Positions 1 through 7,696 are shown, counted from the stretch's first letter. The stretch: 20,331 nucleotides of DNA from Desulfobacterales bacterium (GCA_030145015.1 JAQYWI010000099.1:1-20331), one strand, 5' to 3'. The notes: a model not told the origin generated them from the sequence alone. Translations and numbers: made by a program.

Positions 1-1
1 G

Positions 2-280
2 GTCATCGGTTTGACCCGGCACCTTGCCTACGAATTGGGCCCCGAAGGCATTCATGTAAATGCGGTTGCACCGACCATTACCCTGGCCAGCCAGCGCATA
101 TCCGATTTGTGGGATTCCAGACCGGAAGAATACAAAGAGAAGGTCGTTTCGCAGATCCCCTTGCGGCGGTTGAGTACACCGCAGGAAGTAGCGGCCGGGG
201 TGATCTTTCTTTGTACCGATGAGGCCAGTTACATGACCGGGGTAACCCTGGATATTAATGGAGGGAGATTTTTTAGCTAG
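2..280 (+). CDS. Short-chain dehydrogenase/reductase (SDR), C-terminal part only
   Basis: This is the 3' end of an SDR-family NAD(P)-dependent oxidoreductase; the reading frame is open to the left edge, so the N-terminal Rossmann half and the catalytic Tyr-x-x-x-Lys lie outside the window. What is visible is typical of the second half of classical SDRs: the stretch LTRHLAYELGPEGIHVNAVAP (helix plus the 'R/H-VNAVAPG' strand), then IPLRRLSTPQEVAAGVIFL and the C-terminal YMTGVTLDINGG that ends nearly all family members. Members act on sugars, polyols, hydroxy acids or acyl carriers in the cytosol. Only 14 nt separate it from the aldolase gene downstream, so the two probably share a transcript and act in the same pathway, for example oxidising a hydroxyl before aldol cleavage. 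The substrate cannot be read from this fragment. Confidence 0.9.
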   Translation, partial: VIGLTRHLAYELGPEGIHVNAVAPTITLASQRISDLWDSRPEEYKEKVVSQIPLRRLSTPQEVAAGVIFLCTDEASYMTGVTLDINGGRFFS

Positions 281-294
281 GGAGAGCGAGAGCG

Positions 295-1074
295 GTGATT
301 TTTAAAAACAGTATGAAAAGGGCATTGCAAGATGGAAACGTGGTTTTTGGACCGATGGTTTCTGAAATCCGAAGCCCGGGCATCGCTCTTTTATTTGCGC
401 AGTCCGGTTTTGATTTTTTCTTTATCGATTTGGAGCATTCCTGCATTTCCCTTGAAACTGCCAGCGACATGATCCTGGCAGCCCGTGCCGCCAATATCCC
501 TGTTATCGTCAGGCCCTCAAGCCGCGAATCCGCCGAAAACCTTTCAAGACCCCTTGATTCGGGGGCTTCAGGTCTTCTGATCCCGCAGGTTCGAACCCGC
601 CGGGATGTTGAAAATATAGTGAAATGGAGCCGCTATCAGCCCCTGGGGGAACGCGGTATGGGCCTGTCGCGTCAGCATACCTTTTTCGAAGCCGGAGACG
701 CGTTAGACACGATGCGCCGGCTCAATCAGGAAGTTCTGATTGCCCTTCAGATCGAACATAAAGAAGCCATTGAAAATTTATCCGAACTGTTAGCGGTTCC
801 CGGGATCGATGCGGCTTTTGTGGGACCGGCGGATCTGTCGGCCTCATTTGGCAAACCCGGGCAAAGCGATGATCCCGAGATCCAAGATGCCATCGCCCGG
901 GTGATCGAAGTATCCAGGGCCAATGGTATCATTCCCGGAATTCATACGAGTTCAGTGGCAAAAGCCAGGTATTGGATTGGCGCAGGAATGAAAATGATCG
1001 GCTTCAGCACGGATATTAAACTGATTCAGCAAATTTGCAAAGCCTCCGTTGAGGAGTTGCGCGCGGCACTCTAA
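295..1074 (+). CDS. HpcH/HpaI-family aldolase (class II, pyruvate-type)
   Basis: A 259-residue TIM-barrel aldolase of the HpcH/HpaI (2-oxo-acid aldolase) family, close to the usual length of about 255. Family members split 4-hydroxy-2-oxo acids into pyruvate and an aldehyde using a divalent metal. Visible family signatures are FIDLEHS (Asp45-Glu47-His48, catalytic dyad region), the VRPSS strand with Arg73, GASGLLIPQV, YQPLGERGMG, the metal ligand Glu154 in LQIEH, and FVGPADLSASFG with Asp180 as the second metal ligand. All expected catalytic residues are present. The chosen start is GTG at 295 behind GGGAGAGCGAG; an alternative is ATG 313, which would remove six residues before the conserved part. 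It follows the SDR closely. Candidate substrates are 2-keto-3-deoxy sugar acids or related branched compounds; the sequence does not decide between them. Confidence 0.93.
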   Translation: MIFKNSMKRALQDGNVVFGPMVSEIRSPGIALLFAQSGFDFFFIDLEHSCISLETASDMILAARAANIPVIVRPSSRESAENLSRPLDSGASGLLIPQVRTRRDVENIVKWSRYQPLGERGMGLSRQHTFFEAGDALDTMRRLNQEVLIALQIEHKEAIENLSELLAVPGIDAAFVGPADLSASFGKPGQSDDPEIQDAIARVIEVSRANGIIPGIHTSSVAKARYWIGAGMKMIGFSTDIKLIQQICKASVEELRAAL

Positions 1075-1141
1075 ACGCGTTTATTTTTTTATTTTCATGC
1101 AAGATTCAGGCAATAAATAAATAGATATTGGCTTAGACGGT

Positions 1142-2140
1142 ATGCGCGAGCTTAGTGAACGAGATATTTTGAAAATCTGTTACCTCTATTATCAGGAGGA
1201 AAAGACCCAGGAAGAAATTTCGAGTCTGTTTGGTGTCAGCCGATTTAAAATCAGCCGCACCTTAAAAGAGGCCAAACGCAAAGGCTATGTGACCATCACA
1301 ATAAATGATCCCAAGGGCGATTTTGCGGAGACCGAGATCGAGCTGGCAGACAAATTCGGTCTCGAACAGGCGATTGTTGTTAAAGTTAATGAATTCAGCG
1401 AGAAGACGGCCATTGATCAGGTTACCGAAGCCGCGGCCCAATATCTCAGACAGGTCGTCGCTAACTATCATGTTTTGGGGGTAACCTGGGGCCGTACGGT
1501 CTCCCATGTGGTAACCCATCTAAAACCCATTGAAGTGAAAAATCTAACCCTGGTGCAGATCGGCGGCGGATTGGGAACCATTGAGGGTACCGATAACAAC
1601 ATGTTAACCATGATGTTGGGGCAGAAACTGGGCGCCAAAGCGCATGTGATTCCGGCACCGGTCATTGTCAGAAATCGATCCATTCGCGATACGCTGTTTA
1701 AAGAAGGCAAAATCCAGCAGACACTTGAAATTGCCAAAAAAGCAGATCTGGTTCTCTTTGGTGTCGGGATTATTGGAAAGCATGGATTGCTCTGGCGTTC
1801 GGGGTTTTTACACAAGGATGACACGGTCAAACTCAGAAAAGCCGGGGCGGTCGGTCAAATATGCGGACGCTCTTTTAATGCCCGGGGCCAAAACTGCCTG
1901 GATGAATTGGATGATCGCACCATCGGTCTGAATCTCGATCAGATCAGGAAAATCAAGCACAAAATCTGTATCGCCATCGGTCAGGAGAAGGTAGCCGCGA
2001 TTATCGGCGCATCGAAAGGCAAATTGTTAAATGTCCTGGTTACCGATGAAAGTACTGCGGCTAGTCTTCTAAAAAAAGGAAATACGACGAAGGCTGTTAA
2101 AGCAACGCATTTAACTTCAGATAGTGCCGGATTGAGCTGA
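1142..2140 (+). CDS. SorC/DeoR-type sugar-binding transcriptional regulator
   Basis: A 332-residue SorC-family regulator. Residues about 8-50 form a helix-turn-helix (QEEISSLFGVSRFKISRTLKE contains the two helices), and residues about 60-320 form the sugar-phosphate-binding domain, recognisable from VLGVTWGRTV, VQIGGGLG and the ADLVLFGVGIIG strand. Known relatives (SorC, DeoR of Bacillus, CggR, LsrR) bind a phosphorylated sugar or polyol and then release or change their grip on DNA. It lies between the SDR/aldolase pair and the ABC importer on the same strand, so it is the most likely local regulator of both. A small inverted repeat, CAATA-N10-TATTG at 1111-1130, sits just ahead of the start and could be an autoregulatory site, but this is weak. 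The Shine-Dalgarno sequence is poor (GACGG). Confidence 0.93.
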   Translation: MRELSERDILKICYLYYQEEKTQEEISSLFGVSRFKISRTLKEAKRKGYVTITINDPKGDFAETEIELADKFGLEQAIVVKVNEFSEKTAIDQVTEAAAQYLRQVVANYHVLGVTWGRTVSHVVTHLKPIEVKNLTLVQIGGGLGTIEGTDNNMLTMMLGQKLGAKAHVIPAPVIVRNRSIRDTLFKEGKIQQTLEIAKKADLVLFGVGIIGKHGLLWRSGFLHKDDTVKLRKAGAVGQICGRSFNARGQNCLDELDDRTIGLNLDQIRKIKHKICIAIGQEKVAAIIGASKGKLLNVLVTDESTAASLLKKGNTTKAVKATHLTSDSAGLS

Positions 2141-2185
2141 TTTTTGCATGTAGTAAAACTATTTCGATAATCGAGGCACGAAAGG

Positions 2186-2246
2186 AAAGGAGGTGATCGC
2201 ACAACCCATCGGATAGCGACTCGTTTAAAATCGAGCACTTTCCTTC
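2186..2246 (+). promoter_or_regulatory. Structured leader with a 13-nt anti-Shine-Dalgarno complement
   Basis: AAAGGAGGTGATC at 2186-2198 is complementary to the usual 3' end of bacterial 16S rRNA over 13 nt, yet no start codon follows at a normal distance; the real binding-protein start is 80 nt further on and has its own site (AAGGAGGG near 2263). AAGGAAAG at 2182-2189 can pair with CTTTCCTT at 2238-2245, with an inner CTCG/CGAG stem (2220-2223, 2232-2235), which would partly hide the purine-rich sequence. A seven-codon GTG frame (2193-2216, ending TAG) begins inside the motif but is badly spaced for it. A role as ribosome standby site or translational control element of the binding-protein mRNA is inferred. 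Confidence 0.4.
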
Positions 2247-2278
2247 ATCATTCAAACCAAATAAGGAGGGATATTGGA

Positions 2279-3520
2279 ATGAAAAGGATTATTACCATAT
2301 TGGCCATTTTCACTTTGATTATTGTGTTTGGCGCCGACATGGCCCTGGCAGCCGAAAAAAAGCCCAAACAATACAACATTTCTTTTATCACCAGTCTGAG
2401 TGGTCCGCTGGCGCAAGCAGCTGAAACCCAGAAATTAGCGGTTCAGTTGCTGGTTGAGCAATACAACGCCAGAGGCGGGTTGAACATGCCCTGGGGCAAG
2501 GTTCCGATCAAACTTTCGATCGCAGACGATGAAATGAAGCTTGATGTCGGCGTTCGTCGCTTCCGGGAAGCGGTCGAGGCCGGAGCCCACGGCGTCAGCG
2601 GCAGTATCTTCAACCCCATGTCGGCGGCGCTGAATGAAGAGACCAAGATTACGGGCACGCCCTATATCCCCGGCTGCGTTCCCGCCCTGGACTCCTTTAA
2701 AAAAGGCAATCCGGCGCCGGCCACTTATTCGGTGGCCTTTACCCCGTGGAGCATCGGCTATCTTCTGGCAGATGCGCTGGTGAACGGGTTGGGTAAAAAG
2801 ACGTTCTTCTTGCAGATACGATCCGATTCCTGGGGAACGGTCACGCTGCAAGGATTTAAAGACGGCATCAAAGAATTCGGCGGCAAGATTCTCGGTGTCG
2901 AGCAGCTGCCCAAGGGCGCCCCGGACTATTCCGCGGTGATCAACAAGGCCCTGGCCGCCAAACCGGATGCCTTTATCACCAATATGTTCGGTGGCGATGC
3001 GATTGCCTGTATCAAAACGGCTTATGATATGGGGCTTCACAAGACCAGTATGCTGGTCAACGGCTGGACCACCTATGATGTCGCCATGGGTATTCCCGCT
3101 GAGGCTGCTGAACAGCTGCATGCCCTGACCTATTACTATTACGACATCGGCGGGTTTTCCCAGGATCTGGCAGCCAGAGGCAAAGCATTGCGCGAAGACC
3201 ATACGAAAAAATATGGTTACCCGCCGGATGCCTATGCCGTGCTGGGTTACACCGCGATGGATGTCCTGCTGCAGGCAGTGGAAAAGGCCGGCAGTGTCGA
3301 TGGCAAAAAGGTCGGCCAGGCACTTGCTACAGAGACGTTCAATACCGTCAAGGGTGATGCCAGCTTCAGAGCAGACCATCAGCTGCAGGGCAAATACCTG
3401 GCATTCTTTGTCAAAGGCAAAGCCGCCAGTGCGAAAAAGAGCAAATATGATGTGTTTGAGGTCCTTGGTGCTTACGGTGGTGAAAAAGCACTGCCTCCAC
3501 TGAATACGCTTGGCTACTAA
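2279..3520 (+). CDS. ABC importer substrate-binding protein, branched-chain amino acid (HAAT) type
   Basis: A 413-residue periplasmic binding protein of the Peripla_BP_6/LivJ type. The N-terminus is a clear Sec signal peptide: basic MKR, a hydrophobic core to about residue 21, and an ALA-A cleavage site near residue 25; no lipobox Cys is seen. The mature protein starts with the typical ISFITSLSGPLA strand and continues with VEQYNARGG, as in ligand-binding proteins of this class. Although the class is named for leucine/isoleucine/valine, members bind many carboxylates, aromatic acids, amides and sugar acids, so the ligand is open. It is the first gene of a complete importer (binding protein, two ATPases, two permeases). 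The strong ribosome site AAGGAGGG and the long stem-loop after the stop fit the need for more binding protein than membrane parts. Context with sugar-type regulators suggests a sugar acid ligand. Confidence 0.94.
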   Translation: MKRIITILAIFTLIIVFGADMALAAEKKPKQYNISFITSLSGPLAQAAETQKLAVQLLVEQYNARGGLNMPWGKVPIKLSIADDEMKLDVGVRRFREAVEAGAHGVSGSIFNPMSAALNEETKITGTPYIPGCVPALDSFKKGNPAPATYSVAFTPWSIGYLLADALVNGLGKKTFFLQIRSDSWGTVTLQGFKDGIKEFGGKILGVEQLPKGAPDYSAVINKALAAKPDAFITNMFGGDAIACIKTAYDMGLHKTSMLVNGWTTYDVAMGIPAEAAEQLHALTYYYYDIGGFSQDLAARGKALREDHTKKYGYPPDAYAVLGYTAMDVLLQAVEKAGSVDGKKVGQALATETFNTVKGDASFRADHQLQGKYLAFFVKGKAASAKKSKYDVFEVLGAYGGEKALPPLNTLGY

Positions 3521-3540
3521 CGTTTAACATTAAACATTTG

Positions 3541-3582
3541 CGTCATTGTTTCGGAGACCTGACTGTCTCCGAAACAATGACG
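3541..3582 (+). promoter_or_regulatory. Perfect 18-bp stem-loop between binding-protein gene and transporter genes
   Basis: CGTCATTGTTTCGGAGAC (3541-3558) is followed by the six-base loop CTGACT and then by the exact reverse complement GTCTCCGAAACAATGACG (3565-3582). No run of T follows, so it is not a textbook intrinsic terminator. Such structures in importer operons usually protect the 3' end of the binding-protein mRNA or partly stop transcription, lowering expression of the membrane parts. Either role fits here; both are inferred. Confidence 0.75.
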
Positions 3583-3617
3583 GCATTTAACACGGTCCTT
3601 TATATACTGAGAGGTTA

Positions 3618-4382
3618 ATGATGGACAACCAGCCAGTGATGGCCACCCAGGGGGTCACGAAAAAATTCGGAGACTTTGTTGCGATTAATAACGTCGACTT
3701 TGAATTGGAAAATAAGGAGACGCTGGGAATCATCGGCCCCAATGGAGCCGGGAAAACTACTTTTATCAATCTTCTCAGCGGATTTTACGCCCCGGAAGAA
3801 GGCCGGGTTTTTTACCAGGGGCAGGACATTACCGACCTTTCACCGGCCAAAAGAGTTAAACTCGGCATCACCCGAACGTTTCAGCTGGTGCATGTCTTTG
3901 ACAACTTAAGTGTCTACGAAAATCTGGGACTTGCATTTTATCGTAAAAAAACAGACTCAGCGTTTACCTTCGGTATGTTTTCGAGCAGCTTGCGACAGGA
4001 GGCAATCAAGCCCAAGGTTGAAGAATCCCTTGAAATGCTTGAATTGGACCACCTGCGTGATGAAACCGTTGCCAGCCTGCCGCTGGGCAGCAAAAAAAGA
4101 CTTGAAATTGCCATGGCCTTTGCTTCGGATCCTGAAATTATCATCTTTGATGAACCCTTTTCGGGTCTGGGCGACCAGGAAATTGATGAGGTGGTCGCCG
4201 TATTGAAAAAATTCACCCATGACAAGACCATTCTGGTAATCGAACATAAGGTTTCCAAGCTGGAGGAGTTCGTCGATCGGCTCGCGGTGATGCATGAAGG
4301 CGAAATCATCGCCTGCGGAGAGTGCCAGGCGACGCTCAACGATCCACAAGTCAGACAGTGCTATTGGAAACTGGAAACATAA
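3618..4382 (+). CDS. livG: HAAT-type ABC transporter ATPase (LivG-like)
   Basis: A 254-residue cytoplasmic ATP-binding subunit of the LivG family, normal length about 250-260. Walker A is GPNGAGKTT (residues 40-48), the Q-loop glutamine is Gln89 in TRTFQLVHVF, Walker B is IIIFDEP (about 174-180) and the H-loop His is in VIEHKV. The signature motif is unusual: LPLGSKKRLE (154-163) replaces LSGGQ or the LSYGQQRRLE typical of LivG, although the Gly and the RLE part remain. It would couple ATP hydrolysis to import as a dimer with the next gene product. The start is a double ATGATG behind GAGAGG; the second ATG is equally possible. Livelihood of the signature change is discussed as a finding; the Walker motifs are intact, so the subunit is probably functional. 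Confidence 0.93.
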   Translation: MMDNQPVMATQGVTKKFGDFVAINNVDFELENKETLGIIGPNGAGKTTFINLLSGFYAPEEGRVFYQGQDITDLSPAKRVKLGITRTFQLVHVFDNLSVYENLGLAFYRKKTDSAFTFGMFSSSLRQEAIKPKVEESLEMLELDHLRDETVASLPLGSKKRLEIAMAFASDPEIIIFDEPFSGLGDQEIDEVVAVLKKFTHDKTILVIEHKVSKLEEFVDRLAVMHEGEIIACGECQATLNDPQVRQCYWKLET

Positions 4383-4398
4383 TCAAGGCAGGTTAATA

Positions 4399-5091
4399 AT
4401 GATGAATCAAACATTGCTAAGCGTTAAAGACCTCAACGTCTCCTACCAGACTTTGCATGTTCTCTTCGATATCTCCATTGAAATCAGGGAAGGCGAAGTG
4501 GTCGTCGTGGTCGGGCGTAACGGGGCGGGCAAAACCACCCTGTTTCGAACCGTTGCCGGCTTTTTGAAGCAGACCTCGGGGGCGATCACTTTTAAAGGAC
4601 AGGATATCGGAAATCTGCCCGCCTATGAGGTTGCCGTTCGCGGGCTCAAATACATTCAACAGGATAAACATGTGTTTGCGGATCTGTCCGTGCGGGAAAA
4701 CCTCGAACTGGGCAGTTATGCCACCAAGGATTATGAGTGGGAGCGTGTGCTGGTCCATTTTCCCAAGTTAAAAACCCTGATGGACCGCAAGGGAGGCAAC
4801 CTCAGCGGAGGGGAGCGCCAGATGCTTTTAATGGCTCAATCCCTTCTGGGTAAGCCGGATCTGGTGTTGATGGATGAGCCCACCGAAGGGCTGGCACCGC
4901 ATGTCATTGATGATTTGAAACAAGTTTTTAAAAAAATCAGCAAGGAAAGCACCCTGGTGATCATCGAACAAAATTTACCGCTGACCGCCGAGGTCGCTGA
5001 TCGCGTATACGCTATGAAAGAAGGCAAACTTGTTGCCGAAATCACTGAAAAAAAAGAAATTCAAGATCTAGAGTTTGAAAAATATCTATAG
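4399..5091 (+). CDS. livF: HAAT-type ABC transporter ATPase (LivF-like)
   Basis: A 230-residue ATP-binding subunit of the LivF family (usual length about 235). The open frame extends upstream to 4294 inside the previous gene, but the start is placed at the ATGATG at 4399 because the extension overlaps livG by about 90 nt, lacks family similarity, and 4399 has GGCAGG at the right distance. Walker A is GRNGAGKTT (39-47), the signature is a standard LSGGE (135-139) and Walker B is LVLMDEP (155-161), followed by TEGLAP as is usual in LivF. It pairs with the LivG-like subunit, whose signature motif is degenerate, so the two ATP sites of the heterodimer may differ. The gene is 16 nt after livG in the same operon. 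Confidence 0.95.
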   Translation: MMNQTLLSVKDLNVSYQTLHVLFDISIEIREGEVVVVVGRNGAGKTTLFRTVAGFLKQTSGAITFKGQDIGNLPAYEVAVRGLKYIQQDKHVFADLSVRENLELGSYATKDYEWERVLVHFPKLKTLMDRKGGNLSGGERQMLLMAQSLLGKPDLVLMDEPTEGLAPHVIDDLKQVFKKISKESTLVIIEQNLPLTAEVADRVYAMKEGKLVAEITEKKEIQDLEFEKYL

Positions 5092-5136
5092 GTCAAAATG
5101 ATGAATCGATTCCTAGTTTGATGATTAGGGGGTAAG

Positions 5137-6141
5137 ATGGACAATAAGCTTTTAAGATACATTCGGGGACCGCTTATTCTGGTCGCACTTCTTATCGCCG
5201 CCAGATATGCGTTTCCGAGCAAAATGACGTTCTTCTGGGAAGTCAGCACCTTTGGCATTTACATCATCGCCAATGATATTCTTTACGGATATATGGGCAT
5301 GGTTTCATTCGGCCAGCCCTTTTATCTGGGTGTGGGGGCATATGCGTCTGCGCTCTATCTGGCGCATATCGGCCATAATATTTTCATCGCCATCGCCCTT
5401 GCCATCCTGGCGGGTCTGGTGACCGGGTTGATCCTCGGTCCGGCCTATATCAGGCTGCGGGGGGATTACTATGCGCTGATCAACGCGGCGACGTGTGCCA
5501 TGGGGCTGTTTATGGTGGAAAAGGTTCTGTATCCGATTACCAATGGTGATGACGGCCTCTGGTATCGTTCGAGTATGCATGAGACGCCATTTTTGAATCT
5601 AAAGATGCCCAGTGATGTGTTTTGGTTTACCATGATCATTCTGGGCCTGGTGATGATCTTTTATACCTGGCTGGATCGATCGACCCTGGGGGCGGCGTTC
5701 AGGGGCATGAAGGCCAGTGAGAGCAAGATGAAATTTTTAGGCTACGATACCTTTAAGCTAAGGTGGCTGGGCTATACCATGATGTGTGTTCTATCGGCTT
5801 TAGCGGGCTCCCTGTATGCCATCAATTATGGATTCGTAAACCCCAGCCTCTCCGAGCCTGCCAGAGCGGCCGAGGTGCTGGTGGCCACGCTGCTGGGCGG
5901 GCCCGGAAGCGTTTACGGACCCTTTTTCGGCACCCTCGCCTTTCTCGGGATCAAAGACATTGTCAGTGCGGTCATGACCCGCTGGGAGCTGGCGGTCGGC
6001 ATTTTGACGATTTTGGTCTGCTTTTATTTTGAAGGCGGCGTTTGGGGCACGATTCAGACAATCGGTTCCAAAATTAAGGGCCGGGCCGCCAACCCGAGCG
6101 GTGCTGTATCCGTCGAATCTGCCGGAGATGGCAAAAGCTAA
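5137..6141 (+). CDS. livM: HAAT-type ABC transporter permease (LivM-like)
   Basis: A 334-residue polytopic inner-membrane protein of the LivM family. Hydrophobic segments recur along the length, starting with LILVALLIAARYAF near residue 15, then FGIYIIANDILYGYMGMVSFGQ, which carries the LivM hallmark 'GxxSFGQ' turn, and IAIALAILAGLVTGLILG. The cytoplasmic coupling loop RSTLGAAFRGMKASESKMKF and the later EVLVATLLGGPGSVYGPFFG block are diagnostic for this permease class. The C-terminal tail is hydrophilic (about 30 residues). With the LivH-like protein it forms the transmembrane channel. The ATG follows AGGGGGTAAG; 45 nt separate it from livF. Confidence 0.94.
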   Translation: MDNKLLRYIRGPLILVALLIAARYAFPSKMTFFWEVSTFGIYIIANDILYGYMGMVSFGQPFYLGVGAYASALYLAHIGHNIFIAIALAILAGLVTGLILGPAYIRLRGDYYALINAATCAMGLFMVEKVLYPITNGDDGLWYRSSMHETPFLNLKMPSDVFWFTMIILGLVMIFYTWLDRSTLGAAFRGMKASESKMKFLGYDTFKLRWLGYTMMCVLSALAGSLYAINYGFVNPSLSEPARAAEVLVATLLGGPGSVYGPFFGTLAFLGIKDIVSAVMTRWELAVGILTILVCFYFEGGVWGTIQTIGSKIKGRAANPSGAVSVESAGDGKS

Positions 6142-6170
6142 AATTTACCGTAAAAAAAGAGGAACCCACT

Positions 6171-7049
6171 ATGTTTGATTTATACCTTTCCGCCGTCATT
6201 TTCGGACTGGGGATCAGCGGCATTTTGTTTCTGGTATCCATCGGCATATCCATTGGATTCGGTCTGATGCGTATCATCAATATGGAGCAGATGGTCTACT
6301 ATACCTTTGGCGCCTATATGACCTATTTCCTGGTTGCGAGCACGGGCAGTTTTGTGCTGGGACTTATCGCCGGCACCCTGGTGGCTGCCGCGGCCGGCTT
6401 TCTGGTCGAGACACAGCTGTTGCGCAGGGTATACGGCAAAGAGCTGATGTTTACCATGGTGGTCACCTTCAGTGTGTTCATGATCGGAATCGGGCTGGTT
6501 CAGTATATCTTCGGGCTGGCCAGCAAACCGGTCGGCATGCCCTTCCGGGTGATAATTCCCATTGGGGGCGCCCAGGTGCCGCTTTACCGCCTGATGGTAT
6601 TTGTCATCGGTATGATGATGTATGTTTTAATCTGGCTATTTCTCAATAAAACCATTGTCGGTAAAGCCATCCGCGCTGGGATTGAAAATCCGGACCAGGT
6701 CCAGGGGCTGGGCATAAATATTCGCAAAATTTTTACGATCACCTTTGTGGTGGCCAGCGGTCTGGCCGGGTTTGGAGGCGCCCTCAATTCACCCCTGGTG
6801 GGGGTTGCCCCCTACATGGGTTTTGACATGCTGCTGTTTGCATTTATTACGGTCATATTGGGCGGCCTGGGCAGTATCAAGGGAACCCTGGTTTCGGCCT
6901 TAATCATGGGGCAGGTCATGTCGGTGGGCGGAACCATTTACGGCCCCCTGGCGTTTGTGGGACCGTTTATGGTGATGTTTGTTGTCATATTGTTCCGACC
7001 CACGGGTCTTTATGGTGTCAAAGGCCGGGCCTTTGGATTTGAGGAATAA
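6171..7049 (+). CDS. livH: HAAT-type ABC transporter permease (LivH-like)
   Basis: A 292-residue inner-membrane permease of the LivH family, normal length about 290-300. Hallmarks are the N-terminal GISGILFLVSIGISIGFGLM, with INMEQMVYYTFGAYM in place of the usual 'NFAHGxxxMxGAY' (note Met-Glu-Gln rather than Ala-His-Gly), the coupling loop KTIVGKAIRAGIENPDQVQGLGI, and FAFITVILGGLGSIKGTLVSALIMG near the end. It completes the importer. The ATG follows AGAGGAA and starts 29 nt after livM. It is the last gene of this unit: a hairpin follows at 7081 and a repeat element at 7126. Confidence 0.94.
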   Translation: MFDLYLSAVIFGLGISGILFLVSIGISIGFGLMRIINMEQMVYYTFGAYMTYFLVASTGSFVLGLIAGTLVAAAAGFLVETQLLRRVYGKELMFTMVVTFSVFMIGIGLVQYIFGLASKPVGMPFRVIIPIGGAQVPLYRLMVFVIGMMMYVLIWLFLNKTIVGKAIRAGIENPDQVQGLGINIRKIFTITFVVASGLAGFGGALNSPLVGVAPYMGFDMLLFAFITVILGGLGSIKGTLVSALIMGQVMSVGGTIYGPLAFVGPFMVMFVVILFRPTGLYGVKGRAFGFEE

Positions 7050-7080
7050 TCGTACGCTTTCCAATCGGCGCTTTCAAGAG

Positions 7081-7125
7081 AACGCAGATGACCGGATTCC
7101 TTTGACGGCTGTCTGCGTTATCTTT
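7081..7125 (+). terminator. Probable intrinsic terminator after the importer operon
   Basis: AACGCAGATGACC (7081-7093) can pair with GGCTGTCTGCGTT (7107-7119), the outer eight pairs (AACGCAGA/TCTGCGTT) being perfect, with a loop of about a dozen bases. The stem is followed by ATCTTTT. The position, 30 nt after the last permease stop, and the T-rich tail suit a terminator, although the stem is AT/GC mixed and the T run is short. Confidence 0.6.
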
Positions 7126-7272
7126 TAGAAGTGGTTTAAAAACCCCATCTAGTGTCCGATGGCTGCGTTGTCCCGCGAATTTAAATGCTCACGTACTAGC
7201 GTGTACGCTCCGCTTTAAATCCACGGGACGCCTTACCCTCGAACACAATCTGGGGCTTTGAAACCACTTCTA
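7126..7272. repeat. 147-bp near-palindromic intergenic repeat
   Basis: The two halves are imperfect reverse complements along the full length: TAGAAGTGGTTTAAAAACCC at 7126-7145 mirrors CTTTGAAACCACTTCTA at the right end, and GTCCCGCGAATTTAAA (7170-7185) mirrors TTTAAATCCACGGGAC (7214-7229), with a small CGTAC palindrome at the centre. Mismatches are spread along the arms and compensate poorly, as expected for an ageing repeat. It carries no gene. It lies between the importer operon and the cupin operon. The shape is that of a miniature inverted-repeat element or large REP-like unit; only one copy occurs in this window. Confidence 0.7.
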
Positions 7273-7328
7273 GGCTTTTCGCGCATAAGAGATTGTATTT
7301 ATCCATATAACTGGAAAGGAAATGAGCA

Positions 7329-7694
7329 ATGACAGCTACCTTTAAAAAGCTATCGGAAGTCGAATGGGAACCCCATTTTATGACCGATGACGGCAAGATC
7401 AAATGGATTTACACCCGCGAAAAGGATGACTCAGCGATAACCGTGATGCAGGTTCGTTTGCACAAAGGCGTTACGCTGCCCGATCATGTGCATCCGGATC
7501 AACCGGATCTGATTTACGTGCTCGAGGGTAAAGCCACGATGTTTATTGACGGGGTCGGCGAGTTTCCGGCCGAAGCCGGAATGATCATTCAGGTGCCGCC
7601 CAACACCAAGCATGCGATCCGAAATATTGAAGAAGATCTCCTGCTTTACAATGTTTTTGCGCCGGCGATTCCGTATAAAAAAGGTAAGGCCTAA
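7329..7694 (+). CDS. Small single-domain cupin protein
   Basis: A 121-residue cupin. Motif 1 is visible as GVTLPDHVHPDQPDLIYVLEG: the two His of HVH plus the later Glu of the LEG turn are the usual metal ligands, here with Asp/Gln in the spacer; motif 2 is PAEAGMIIQVPPNTKHAIRN with the third metal-binding His. Proteins of this size and fold act as sugar or sugar-acid isomerases, lyases or dioxygenases, or as non-catalytic binders. It starts the operon cupin, FAD oxidoreductase 1, FAD oxidoreductase 2, DUF1667, with only 2 nt before the next start, so it probably handles the substrate or product of that oxidoreductase. The ATG at 7329 follows AAAGGA. No function beyond the fold can be read. 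Confidence 0.88.
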   Translation: MTATFKKLSEVEWEPHFMTDDGKIKWIYTREKDDSAITVMQVRLHKGVTLPDHVHPDQPDLIYVLEGKATMFIDGVGEFPAEAGMIIQVPPNTKHAIRNIEEDLLLYNVFAPAIPYKKGKA

Positions 7695-7696
7695 AA

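Noticed and set aside
1111..1130. CAATA-N10-TATTG as operator of the SorC-type regulator
   Set aside because: Five-base arms in AT-rich sequence are expected by chance; no second copy was found before the importer genes.
2164..2174. TCGATAATCGA palindrome upstream of the binding-protein gene
   Set aside because: It is short and not repeated at other gene starts in the window, so an operator call is not justified.
2435..3379. Long 314-codon open frame on the minus strand inside the binding-protein gene
   Set aside because: It is antisense to a gene with a clear signal peptide and family similarity, shows no recognisable domain, and reflects codon bias of the true frame.
4294..4398. N-terminal extension of the LivF-like frame
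   Set aside because: It overlaps the LivG-like gene, has no family similarity, and a normal start with ribosome site exists at 4399.
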